Source of the DNA: Streptomyces sp. NRRL F-5727
GTDB taxonomy: Bacteria > Actinomycetota > Actinomycetes > Streptomycetales > Streptomycetaceae
Direction: 5' to 3'
Length of the DNA stretch: 64,000 bases
Assembly (NCBI RefSeq): GCF_000719555.1
Contig: NZ_JOGX01000033.1
Coordinates: 1-64,000, forward strand
Both the position numbers and the translations under genes were made by a program. Shown here in pieces: positions 36,587 through 46,933 of this stretch (positions are counted from its first letter, which is position 1; every line of letters begins with the position of its first letter). The notes beneath the pieces were generated by a model that did no database searches, had not been told where the DNA came from, and worked only from the letters and a program-made list of their open reading frames with translations.

Positions 36587-38175
36587 CCGGAGACCACCAG
36601 ACGCTCGCCCTGCTGCTCTTCAGCGCCTTCGTCGCCGTGACCCTCGCCATCACCACCTGGGTGAGCCGCAACCGGCACGGATCCGCCGAGGAGTTCTACG
36701 CCGGCGGCCGGCTCTTCTCGCCGATGGAGAACGGCTTCGCCATCGCCGGCGACTACATGTCCGCCGCCTCCTTCCTCGGCATCTCGGGCCTGATCGCCCT
36801 CTACGGCTACGACGGCATGCTCTACTCGGTCGGCTTCCTCGTCGCCTGGCTGGTCGTGCTCCTCCTCGTCGCCGAACTCGTCCGCAACTGCGGCCGGTTC
36901 ACCCTCGCCGACGTCGTCGCCGCGCGGATGGCCGAACGACCGGTGCGGATCGCGGCCGGCACCTCCTCGGTGGCCGTCTCCGTGCTCTACCTGGTGGCCC
37001 AGATGGTGGGCGCCGGCAGCCTGGTGGCCCTGCTCCTCGGCGGCACCGGCGAGGCGGCCCGCACCTGGACCGTCGTCGGCGTCGGCGCGCTGATGGTGAT
37101 CTACGTGTCGCTCGGCGGGATGAGGGCCACCACCTGGATCCAGATCGTCAAGGCGGTGCTGCTCATGGCCGGCACCGTCACGCTCACCGTCCTCGTCCTG
37201 ATCCGCTTCCACGGCGATGTGAACAGCCTGCTCAACACCGCCGCCGAGCGCAGCGGGCACGGCACCGCCTTCCTCGGCCCCGGCCTGCGCTACGGCGGCG
37301 ACTGGACCGCCCGGCTGGACTTCATCAGCCTCGGTCTCGCGCTCGTCCTCGGCACGGCGGGACTGCCACACATCCTGTCCCGCTTCTACACCGTGCCCAC
37401 CGCCCGCGCCGCCCGCCGCTCGGTCGTCTGGTCCATCGGCCTCATCGGCGGCTTCTACCTGATGACCATCGTCCTCGGCTTCGGCGCCGCCGCGATCATC
37501 GGCTCCGCCGAGGTCCGCGCCTCCAACGCCTCCGGCAACACGGCCGTCCCGCTGCTCGCCCTCGACCTCGGCGGCGGAGCGGGCTCCACCGGCGGCACGG
37601 TGCTCTTCGCGGTCGTCGCCGCCGTCGCCTTCGCGACCATCCTCGCGGTCGTCGCCGGGATCACGCTGGCCTCCTCCGCCTCCGTCGCCCACGACCTCTA
37701 CGCCTCGCTGCGCCGGTCCGGCGGGAAGCAGTACAGCGAGGTCACCGTGGCGCGGGTGGCGGCCGCCGTCATCGGCGCCGTCGCGATCGGGCTCGGGCTG
37801 CTCGCCCGCGACCTCAACGTGGCCTTCCTCGTCGGCCTCGCCTTCGCGGTGGCCGCCTCGGCCAACCTGCCGGTGCTGCTGTACTCGCTGTTCTGGCGCC
37901 GCTTCACCACCCGGGGCGCGGTCTGGTCGGTCTACGGCGGGCTCGTCCCCGCGGTGCTCCTGGTGGTGTTCTCGCCAGTCGTCTCGGGCAGTCCCGAGGC
38001 GCTCTTCCCGGGCATGGACTTCCATGTCTTCCCGCTGCAGAACCCGGGCGTGGTCTCCATCCCGCTCGGGTTCCTGGCCGGCTGGCTCGGCACGGTCACC
38101 TCGCCCGAGCCGCCCGACGAGGCACGGCACGCCGAGACCGAGGTGCGGGCGCTCACCGGCGCGGGCGCCGCCTGA
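36583..38175 (+). CDS. Solute:sodium symporter family transporter (ActP/MctC-like)
   Basis: 530-aa transporter of the SSS family with about 13 transmembrane helices. Family landmarks are EEFYAGGRLFSPMENGFAIAGDYMSAASFLGISGLIALYGYDGMLYSVGFLVAWLV near the N-terminus, GGMRATTWIQIVKAVLL, GTAGLPHILSRFYTVP and the later DLNVAFLVGLAFAVAASANLP. This fits the acetate/pyruvate/monocarboxylate branch. It is coupled to the DUF485 gene. The convergent CitB/CitA-type two-component system next to it is the natural candidate for its regulator. Confidence 0.92.
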   Translation: MTGDHQTLALLLFSAFVAVTLAITTWVSRNRHGSAEEFYAGGRLFSPMENGFAIAGDYMSAASFLGISGLIALYGYDGMLYSVGFLVAWLVVLLLVAELVRNCGRFTLADVVAARMAERPVRIAAGTSSVAVSVLYLVAQMVGAGSLVALLLGGTGEAARTWTVVGVGALMVIYVSLGGMRATTWIQIVKAVLLMAGTVTLTVLVLIRFHGDVNSLLNTAAERSGHGTAFLGPGLRYGGDWTARLDFISLGLALVLGTAGLPHILSRFYTVPTARAARRSVVWSIGLIGGFYLMTIVLGFGAAAIIGSAEVRASNASGNTAVPLLALDLGGGAGSTGGTVLFAVVAAVAFATILAVVAGITLASSASVAHDLYASLRRSGGKQYSEVTVARVAAAVIGAVAIGLGLLARDLNVAFLVGLAFAVAASANLPVLLYSLFWRRFTTRGAVWSVYGGLVPAVLLVVFSPVVSGSPEALFPGMDFHVFPLQNPGVVSIPLGFLAGWLGTVTSPEPPDEARHAETEVRALTGAGAA

Positions 38176-38196
38176 CGCCGCCCCGGAACTCGGGCC

Positions 38197-38877
38197 TCAA
38201 GGTGAGGAGACCCAGGTGTAGCGGTGCTCGGGGCGGCCGGTCTCGCCGTACCGGAGGGAGAGACGGACGCGCCCGTTCCGCTCCAGGAGCTTGAGGTACC
38301 GCTGGGCGGTCTGGCGGCTGACGCCGGTCCGCTCGGCGAGCTCCTGGGTGGAGAGCGGCCCGTCGGCGGCCAGCAGCGCCTGGCGGACCAGCTCGGCCGT
38401 GGTCGGCGAGTGCCCCTTGGGCAGGTCGGGGGCGACGGTGCCGGCCGCCAGGGTGCCGAAGATCCGGTCGACCTCGGCCTGTTCCGCCTCGCCGCCGCTC
38501 TCCAGGGCGCGGCGGAGGGCCGCGTACGCCTCCAGCTTGGACCGCAGACCGGCGAAGTTGAACGGCTTGACCAGGTACTGGAGGGCGCCGTGCCGCATCG
38601 CCGCCTGAACGGTCGCCACGTCCCGGGCCGCCGTCACCATGATCACGTCGCACTGGTGGCCGCGGGCCCGCAGCGCGCGGATGGCGGCGAGGCCGTTCTC
38701 GTCGGGGAGGTAGTGGTCGAGGAGGACGAGGTCCACCGGCTGTCCGTCGAGCACGGAGAGGGCCTCGGCGGTGGAGTGGGCGGTGGCCGCGACCCGGAAG
38801 CCGGGCAGCTTGGTCACGTACGCGGCGTTCACCCGCGCCACCCGGATGTCGTCGTCGACGACGAGCACGTCGATCAC
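38197..38877 (-). CDS. CitB/DcuR-type response regulator
   Basis: 226-aa response regulator. The receiver domain has acidic residues Asp8-Asp9, phospho-acceptor Asp54 (VLLDHYLP) and the KPF motif near residue 108. The C-terminal output domain is a winged helix (LSTQELAERTGVSRQTAQRYLKLLERNGRVRLSLRYGETGRPEHRY). This layout is the CitB/DcuR family, which controls carboxylate uptake. The GTG start overlaps the kinase stop and is preceded by GAGGAGGGG. It is convergent with the symporter gene at 22 nt. Confidence 0.93.
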   Translation of the reverse strand: MIDVLVVDDDIRVARVNAAYVTKLPGFRVAATAHSTAEALSVLDGQPVDLVLLDHYLPDENGLAAIRALRARGHQCDVIMVTAARDVATVQAAMRHGALQYLVKPFNFAGLRSKLEAYAALRRALESGGEAEQAEVDRIFGTLAAGTVAPDLPKGHSPTTAELVRQALLAADGPLSTQELAERTGVSRQTAQRYLKLLERNGRVRLSLRYGETGRPEHRYTWVSSP

Positions 38878-40604
38878 CGGGACCCCTCCTCGGACCTGGT
38901 CGGGTGCGGGTCCACCGGCCCGCGCGGGGCGGGCGGGACCGGGTCGGCCGGGTCGGCCGGGTCGGCCGGGGACGGTTCCGTGAGCGCGTCCGGCAGGACC
39001 ACCGTGAACTCCGCGCCGCCGGCCGGGCCCGCCGTCACCCGCGCCGTGCCGCCGCGCCGCTCGGCGAGGCGGCGGACGAGCGCGAGCCCGAGGCCGCGCC
39101 TGCCGTGGGAGGGCGGCTCCTTCGTGGTCCATCCCTCGGTGAAGATCAGCTCCCGGCGGTCCTCGGGGACGCCGGGACCGCTGTCGGCGACCCGCAGGAC
39201 CACCGTCCGGCCGTCGGCGCGCAGCGCCACCTCGACCCGGGCGTCCGGGGCGCCGGCGGCGGCGTCCAGGGCGTTGTCGACGAGGTTGCCGACGACGGTG
39301 ACGAGTTCGCGCGGGTCCACCAGCCGGTCGGGGAGCAGGGAGTCCGGGGCGATCCGCAGCGAGACCCCGCGCTCGGCGGCCACCGTCGCCTTGCCGACCA
39401 GGAGGGCCGCGAGCAGCGGGTCGTGGACCTTCTCGGTCACCTGCTCGGCGGTCGCCCGGTGCACCCCGACGACCTCGGTGACGAAGTCGGCCGCCTCGTC
39501 GTACAGCTCCAGTTCCAGCAGGCCGAGGAGGGTGTGGAGGCGGTTGGCGTGCTCGTGGTCCTGGGCGCGCAGGGCGTCGATCAGGCCGCGGGTGGAGTCG
39601 AGCTCCCGGCCCAGCCGCTCCAGTTCGGTGCGGTCGCGGAGGGTGGCCACGGCGCCGCCGTCGTCCGTCGGCATCCGGTTGGCGATCAGCACCCGGTGCC
39701 CCTGGACGGTCACCAGGTCGGCCCCGGTCACCCGGCCGGTCAGCACGTCCGCCGTACGGCCGGGGCCGAGGAGCGCGTCGAGCGGGCGCCCGGCGGCCTC
39801 GGGGCCGAGGCCGAGGAGGCGCTGGGCCTCGTCGTTGAGGAGCCGTACGGAACCCCTGCGGTCCAGGGCCACCACGCCCTCGCGGATGCCGTGCAGCATC
39901 GCCTCGCGCTCGGCCAGCAGCGCCGAGATGTCGGAGAAGGCCAGGTCGCGGGTCTGCCGCTGGATCCGGCGGGAGATCAGGTACGCGGCGAGCGCGCCGG
40001 CCGCGAGCGCGCCGCCCGCGTAGGCCAGGAGGCCGGGGATCGCGGAGAGCAGCCGGTCGCGGACGCTGTCGTACTCGATGCCGACGGAGACCGCGCCGAC
40101 GATCCCGCCGTCCGCGTTCCGCAGCGGGGCCTTGCCGCGTGCCGAGCGGCCCAGGGTGCCGCTGTCGATCTCCATCACCTCGCGGCCCGCCAGGACCTCG
40201 CTCGGGTCGGTGGAGACGGTCCGGCCGATCTGGACGGGGTCGGGGTGCGACCAGCGCACTCCGCGCGTGTCCATGACGACCACGTACTCGGCGCCGGTCG
40301 CCTCCCGGACCCGCTCCGCCTCGCGCTGCACCGGTCCCGTCGCCGACGGCGGCCCGCCGGCCAGGTCAGCGGCGGTCCGCGAGGAGGCCATGGTCTCCGC
40401 GATGGCCAGCGCCCGCCGCATCGCCTGGTCGTCGAGCTGGGCGCTCAGCGGGGCCAGGAAGAACCCGGTGGCCAGCACGGTGACGCCGGTGGCGACGGCC
40501 AGCTGCATCAGCAGCACCTGCGAGAACACCCGCCGCGGCCACCCCAGCCGGCGCCGCCGACGCACGGCCGGCGGCGCAGAGGGGATCGATCCGGTACGGC
40601 TCAT
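38874..40604 (-). CDS. CitA/DcuS-type sensor histidine kinase
   Basis: 576-aa membrane sensor kinase. Two transmembrane segments (QLAVATGVTVLATGFFLAPL at about 33 and LLAYAGGALAAGALAAYLI at about 195) enclose a PAS-like periplasmic domain with the DTRGVRWSHPDPVQIGR and SVGIEYDSVRDRL motifs of the CitA/DcuS group, which senses carboxylates. A cytoplasmic PAS domain follows (MLHGIREGVVALDRRGSVRLLNDEAQ). The phospho-acceptor region is DHEHANRLHTLLGLLEL; the ATPase has NLVDNALDAA, DSGPGV and GRRGLGLALVRR. The tail carries a (ADP)n repeat. It is cotranscribed with the response regulator. Confidence 0.93.
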   Translation of the reverse strand: MSRTGSIPSAPPAVRRRRRLGWPRRVFSQVLLMQLAVATGVTVLATGFFLAPLSAQLDDQAMRRALAIAETMASSRTAADLAGGPPSATGPVQREAERVREATGAEYVVVMDTRGVRWSHPDPVQIGRTVSTDPSEVLAGREVMEIDSGTLGRSARGKAPLRNADGGIVGAVSVGIEYDSVRDRLLSAIPGLLAYAGGALAAGALAAYLISRRIQRQTRDLAFSDISALLAEREAMLHGIREGVVALDRRGSVRLLNDEAQRLLGLGPEAAGRPLDALLGPGRTADVLTGRVTGADLVTVQGHRVLIANRMPTDDGGAVATLRDRTELERLGRELDSTRGLIDALRAQDHEHANRLHTLLGLLELELYDEAADFVTEVVGVHRATAEQVTEKVHDPLLAALLVGKATVAAERGVSLRIAPDSLLPDRLVDPRELVTVVGNLVDNALDAAAGAPDARVEVALRADGRTVVLRVADSGPGVPEDRRELIFTEGWTTKEPPSHGRRGLGLALVRRLAERRGGTARVTAGPAGGAEFTVVLPDALTEPSPADPADPADPVPPAPRGPVDPHPTRSEEGSR

Positions 40605-40833
40605 GCCCGAAACGGTACGGGGACGGCGTCGACGACCGGAAATGCGGAGGGCGCCGGGGGCGCGGGGCCGGTGGTCGGGTGTGCCTGGGGCCTTGCGGGT
40701 GTGCCGGCGTGCGGGGGTGACGTTGTGGTGGGGTGGGCTGCCTATTCTGGGTGGCGGTTCGGGTGGGTTCGGGCGCGGGGGCGTCCTTTCTCCTGGCCGG
40801 TCTCCGTCGTCGTCCCAGCGAAAGGGTTGTCTC

Positions 40834-41886
40834 TTGAGCGTGCAGCAGATCCCCGTCGTCGTCCTCGCCGGGTTTCTCGGGGCCGGGAAGACCACGCTCC
40901 TCAACCATCTGCTGCGGAGTGCCCGGGGGACCCGGATCGGGGTCATGGTCAACGACTTCGGCGACATCGGGATCGACGCGATGACGGTCGCCGGGCAGGT
41001 CGGGTCCACGGTCTCGCTCGGCAACGGGTGTCTGTGCTGTGCGGTGGACGCGAGCGAGCTGGACGAGTACCTGGAGGTGCTGACCCGGCCCGAGCTGCGG
41101 CTGGACGTGATCGTGATCGAGGCCAGCGGTCTCGCCGAGCCGCAGGAGCTGGTCCGGATGGTGCTGGCCAGCGAGAACCGGCGGATCGTCTACGGCGGTC
41201 TGGTCGAGGTGGTCGACGCCGCCGAGTTCGGCGCCACCCGGCAGCGGCACCCCGAGACCGACCGGCATCTCGCCCTCGCCGACCTGGTCGTGGTCAACAA
41301 GGCCGACCGGGTGTCCGGGGAGGAGCTGCGGACCGTCCGGGAGACCGTCGCCGGGCTCGCGGGCCGGGCTGCGGTGATCGAGGCGGCGCACGGCCGGATC
41401 GATCCCGAGCTGCTCTTCGACCGGGTCGTCCCGGAGGACGAGATCGCCGGGCAGATGTCGATCGAGGACATCCTCTACGGCGACGACGACGGGCACGCGC
41501 ACGTGCACGCGGCCTACGACACCGTCTCCCTGGCCACGGCGGTCCCGCTGCACCCGCGGCGGCTGATGGCCTTCCTCGACTCCCGGCCCGAGGGCCTGTA
41601 CCGGCTCAAGGGCTTCGTGGACTTCGGCGCCGCCGACCCCGACCACCGGTACGCGGTGCACGCGGTCGGCCGCTTCCTGCGCTTCTACCCGGAGCCCTGG
41701 CCGGCCGGCGAGGAGCGCCTCTCGCAGCTCGTCCTGATCGGCTCCGGCGTCGACTCCGCCGCTCTGCGCAAGGAGCTCGCCGCCTGCGAGCTGGACGGAC
41801 CCGGGGACGTCCCGGACGAGCACTCCATGTGGGGTGTCCTCCGGTACGTGCCGCAGGGCGACGAGCCGGACGCCGAGGAGGCGTGA
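40834..41886 (+). CDS. CobW/COG0523-family GTPase (metallochaperone)
   Basis: 350-aa GTPase of the CobW/COG0523 group, whose members deliver metal ions (often zinc or cobalt). Walker A is GFLGAGKTT (13-21), the metal-binding CxCC motif is CLCC (66-69), SGLAEPQEL is a switch motif, and NKAD is the G4 motif. A His-rich loop (DDGHAHVHAAYD) lies before the C-terminal CobW_C domain (LKGFVDFGAADPDHRYAVH, then LVLIGSGVD). The TTG start follows AAAGGG at 7 nt. An internal GTG two codons on is possible. A TATTCT hexamer (40743-40748) may be its -10; no clear Zur box is seen. The rest of the 229-nt upstream gap holds nothing recognised. Confidence 0.93.
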   Translation: MSVQQIPVVVLAGFLGAGKTTLLNHLLRSARGTRIGVMVNDFGDIGIDAMTVAGQVGSTVSLGNGCLCCAVDASELDEYLEVLTRPELRLDVIVIEASGLAEPQELVRMVLASENRRIVYGGLVEVVDAAEFGATRQRHPETDRHLALADLVVVNKADRVSGEELRTVRETVAGLAGRAAVIEAAHGRIDPELLFDRVVPEDEIAGQMSIEDILYGDDDGHAHVHAAYDTVSLATAVPLHPRRLMAFLDSRPEGLYRLKGFVDFGAADPDHRYAVHAVGRFLRFYPEPWPAGEERLSQLVLIGSGVDSAALRKELAACELDGPGDVPDEHSMWGVLRYVPQGDEPDAEEA

Positions 41887-41893
41887 CCGCGCC

Positions 41894-43363
41894 TCAGGCC
41901 GGCAGGCCCGCCGGTGCCAGGCCGACCGCCGTCAGGTAGGCGTCGAGGCTCGCGTCGGCGCGGTCGCCGGCCCAGCCCACGTACCCGTCCGGGCGGATCA
42001 GGTAGACGCCCGTGCCGTACGGCTCGCCCGGCGCCGTCAGCCGGGCCGTGCGGACCTGCTCCGGGAGTGCCGCGGGGGGCTCGGCGTCGCCGGCCGTGAG
42101 CAGGGTGAAGTGCGGGCCCCGGAAGAGGTCGAACAGCCGCCCCTCCCCGTGCCGGCCGTCCGGGGCGCGGTCGCCCGCGCGCAGGGTGTCCCCCGAGGTC
42201 TCCGGGCGGGTGTCGACCGCGAGGGCCGAGTCCCGGTAGCCGAGGTCGAGCTGCTGGACGTCCTTGCCCCGCTGGGTGGCCTCGCCGTCGGCGGTGGCCC
42301 GGTGGAGCCGGGTGCTGAGCCCCAGGACGTCCGCCGCGACGGGGCGGCGCTCGGCCTCGTAGCTGTCGAGGAGCGCGGCCGGTGCCCCGTGGAGGAGGAC
42401 CTGGGCGAGCTTCCAGCCGAGGTTGTAGGCGTCCTGGACGCCCGTGTTGAGGCCCTGGCCGCCGGCGGGGGAGTGGACGTGGGCGGCGTCGCCCGCGAGG
42501 AAGACCCGGCCCTCCCGGAAGCGGTCCGCGAGCGCCGCCCTGGCGCGGTAGTCCGAGGCCCACGGCACGTCCGTGATCTGGTCCGCGTCCAGCGGGGTAC
42601 GGGCGGCGAGCAGCGCGCGGACGCCCTCCGGGGTCGTGTCCACCACGGCCGCCGGGTCCTCGAAGGTGGCGGCGAGCTGGAAGAGGGCGGCGTCGCCCGG
42701 CAGCGGGCAGAGCGCCACGCCGCCGTCCGGCGCCCGCCACACGTGCCAGTGGTCCCGGCCGGCCACCGTCCCGGGGGCGATCCGCACGTCCGCGACGAGC
42801 ATCGGGCGCGGGTCCACGGTCTCGCCGGTCATACCGATGCCGAGGGCCCGGCGGACCGTGGAGCGGCCTCCGTCGGCGCCGACCAGGTAGCCGGCCCGGA
42901 CCGTCTCGCCGGTGCTCAGCTCCGCCGCCACGCCCGCGTGGTCCTGGCGCAGGCCGGTGAGGGCGGTGCCGAAGCGGACGCCGCCGCCGAGCGCCGTCAG
43001 CCGCTCGTACAGCAGCTCCTGGGTGCGGGACTGCGGGATCAGCAGGGTGTTCGCGTACGGCACCCGCTCGGTGGGCTCCGAGCGCGGGACCATGTCCCAC
43101 TCGCCGCGCCGCTCGGTGCCCTCCCAGGCCAGCATCCGGGGGTACGGGCCGCCCGCCGCCAGCACCCCGGGCAGGACGCCGAGGTCGTCCAGGACCTCCA
43201 GGCTGCGCGGCTGGAGTCCCTTGCCGCGCGAGCCGGGGAAGAGCCCGTCGGCCCGCTCCAGGAGGAGCGTCCGGACGCCCCGGCGGGCGAGGTCGAGGGC
43301 GAGCACGAGCCCCGTGGGGCCCGCTCCGGTGATGACGACGTCCGTGTCCCGGTCCACAGGCAT
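41894..43363 (-). CDS. FAD-dependent aromatic monooxygenase (PHBH fold)
   Basis: 489-aa flavoprotein monooxygenase of the p-hydroxybenzoate-hydroxylase type. These hydroxylate phenolics, polyketides or antibiotics. The dinucleotide fold is GAGPTG (13-18), the second FAD/NADPH site is VGADGGRSTVRRALG (about 160-175), and the third is GRVFLAGDAAHVHSPAGGQGLNTGVQDAYNLGWKLA (about 283-318). The C-terminal thioredoxin-like part is short (LFRGPHFTLLTAGD). The start has GGAGGC 11 nt upstream. It is divergent from a TetR gene with twin operators, so it is probably induced by its substrate. A Tet(X)-like detoxification role is possible but unproved. Confidence 0.9.
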   Translation of the reverse strand: MPVDRDTDVVITGAGPTGLVLALDLARRGVRTLLLERADGLFPGSRGKGLQPRSLEVLDDLGVLPGVLAAGGPYPRMLAWEGTERRGEWDMVPRSEPTERVPYANTLLIPQSRTQELLYERLTALGGGVRFGTALTGLRQDHAGVAAELSTGETVRAGYLVGADGGRSTVRRALGIGMTGETVDPRPMLVADVRIAPGTVAGRDHWHVWRAPDGGVALCPLPGDAALFQLAATFEDPAAVVDTTPEGVRALLAARTPLDADQITDVPWASDYRARAALADRFREGRVFLAGDAAHVHSPAGGQGLNTGVQDAYNLGWKLAQVLLHGAPAALLDSYEAERRPVAADVLGLSTRLHRATADGEATQRGKDVQQLDLGYRDSALAVDTRPETSGDTLRAGDRAPDGRHGEGRLFDLFRGPHFTLLTAGDAEPPAALPEQVRTARLTAPGEPYGTGVYLIRPDGYVGWAGDRADASLDAYLTAVGLAPAGLPA

Positions 43364-43382
43364 GGCTGTCCGCCTCCAGTCC

Positions 43383-43431
43383 TTAACGCTGTTAAATGCC
43401 GACCTCCCCAGCATCGCCTTAACGGCGTTAA
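43383..43431. promoter_or_regulatory. Twin palindromic TetR operators
   Basis: TTAACGCTGTTAA (43383-43395) and TTAACGGCGTTAA (43419-43431) are two copies of a 13-bp dyad spaced 36 bp centre to centre. Both lie in the monooxygenase/TetR divergent gap. The second sits just before a TACCGT -10-like hexamer (43445-43450), 6 nt ahead of the TetR GTG. Confidence 0.9.
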
Positions 43432-43456
43432 GGAGTCAAGGGGATACCGTGACGGG

Positions 43457-44122
43457 GTGGCGACGAAGAAGACGACCAAGCTGGACCCGAGCACGGTGGC
43501 GGAGACCGCCCTGCGGCTGCTGAACGAGCGCGGCCTGGAAGGGCTCACGCTCCGCGCCATCGCCCAGGAGCTGCACGTCCAGGCCCCCGCCCTGTACTGG
43601 CACTTCAAGAACAAGCAGGCCCTGCTCGACGAGATGGCCACCGTCATGTACCGGCGCATGGTCGCCGAGCCGGAGGCCCGCCCGGCCGCCGGGCAGAGCT
43701 GGCAGGAGCTGATGCTCGGCGCCAACCGGGGGCTGCGCGCCGGGCTGCTGCGCTACCGCGACGGCGCCAAGGTCTACAGCGGCGCCCGGTTCACCGGCAC
43801 CGACCACGCCCAGGACATGGAGCTCCAGCTCGGCGCCCTGGTCGACGCCGGGTTCACGCTGCGCGAGGCGGTGCGGGCCAGCACCACGGCGTACATGTAC
43901 ACCCTCGGGTTCGTCACCGAGGAGCAGGGCACCGAACCCCTCCCCGGAGAGCCACGGGAGGGCTTCGACATCGACGAGCGCGCCCACCGCCTCGCCGCGT
44001 ACCCGCTCGCGGCGGCGGCCGGAGCGGAGCTGTTCGCCGACTACGACGAGCGCTTCGAGGAGGGGCTGCGGCTGATCGTCGCCGGGATCGAGTCGGTGTA
44101 CGCCCCCGGCACGCACGCCTGA
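43457..44122 (+). CDS. TetR-family repressor of the monooxygenase pair
   Basis: 221-aa regulator close to the classical tetracycline repressor subfamily. The N-terminal helix-turn-helix is TALRLLNERGLEGLTLRAIAQELHVQAPALYWHFKNKQALLDEMA (about 16-62). The C-terminal TetR_C domain has YRDGAKVYSGARFTGTDHAQDMELQLGALVDAGFTLREAVRASTTAYMYTLGFVTEEQ, where His and acidic residues in the tetracycline repressor bind drug and magnesium. It is divergent from an FAD monooxygenase, with two matching dyads between. A tetracycline-like or polyphenolic inducer is a reasonable guess. The GTG has no ribosome-binding site but a -10-like hexamer 6 nt upstream. Confidence 0.9.
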   Translation: MATKKTTKLDPSTVAETALRLLNERGLEGLTLRAIAQELHVQAPALYWHFKNKQALLDEMATVMYRRMVAEPEARPAAGQSWQELMLGANRGLRAGLLRYRDGAKVYSGARFTGTDHAQDMELQLGALVDAGFTLREAVRASTTAYMYTLGFVTEEQGTEPLPGEPREGFDIDERAHRLAAYPLAAAAGAELFADYDERFEEGLRLIVAGIESVYAPGTHA

Positions 44123-44132
44123 CGCCGAGCCC

Positions 44133-44196
44133 GGCACCCGTCCCGCTCCGCGCCCCGTCCGGCACCCGTCCCGCTCCGCGCCCCGTCCGGCACCCG
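44133..44196. repeat. 28-nt tandem repeat, 2.3 copies
   Basis: Two identical 28-nt units (44133-44160 and 44161-44188) starting GGCACCCGTCCCGCTCC, plus the first 8 nt of a third, lie between the TetR stop and the shared terminator. Confidence 0.92.
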
Positions 44197-44238
44197 CCCC
44201 GGCCCCCGTACGGAACAGCGGCCCCGCCCCGACCACGA

Positions 44239-44273
44239 CGAAGCCCCCGCTCCGACAGGGAGCGGGGGCTTCG
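44239..44273. terminator. Bidirectional terminator, TetR gene/parC
   Basis: CGAAGCCCCCGCTCC and GGAGCGGGGGCTTCG form a perfect 15-bp stem with a 5-nt loop. Confidence 0.9.
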
Positions 44274-44290
44274 CGCGCGTGCGGAGGCGG

Positions 44291-46750
<2,460 letters not shown>

Positions 46751-46933
46751 CGCGGCTGCGGCTCCTTCTCCGACAAAGCTTGATCTGACGCGGACCATTG
46801 TGGACCGTGCCACCGACAGCGCGGACCGCGACCCGGACGAGGGACATCTCCGGGGTCCGGGAACTTCGCCAGGTGTCGGCGCGCTTGCATACAGTGGCAG
46901 GACTTTTCCCGTACCGCGATCGAAGGGACGTAC

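Noticed and set aside
38930..38970. GGGTCGGCC repeats in the sensor kinase tail
   Set aside because: They encode a short ADP repeat at the extreme C-terminus beyond the ATPase domain; likely simple slippage without functional effect.
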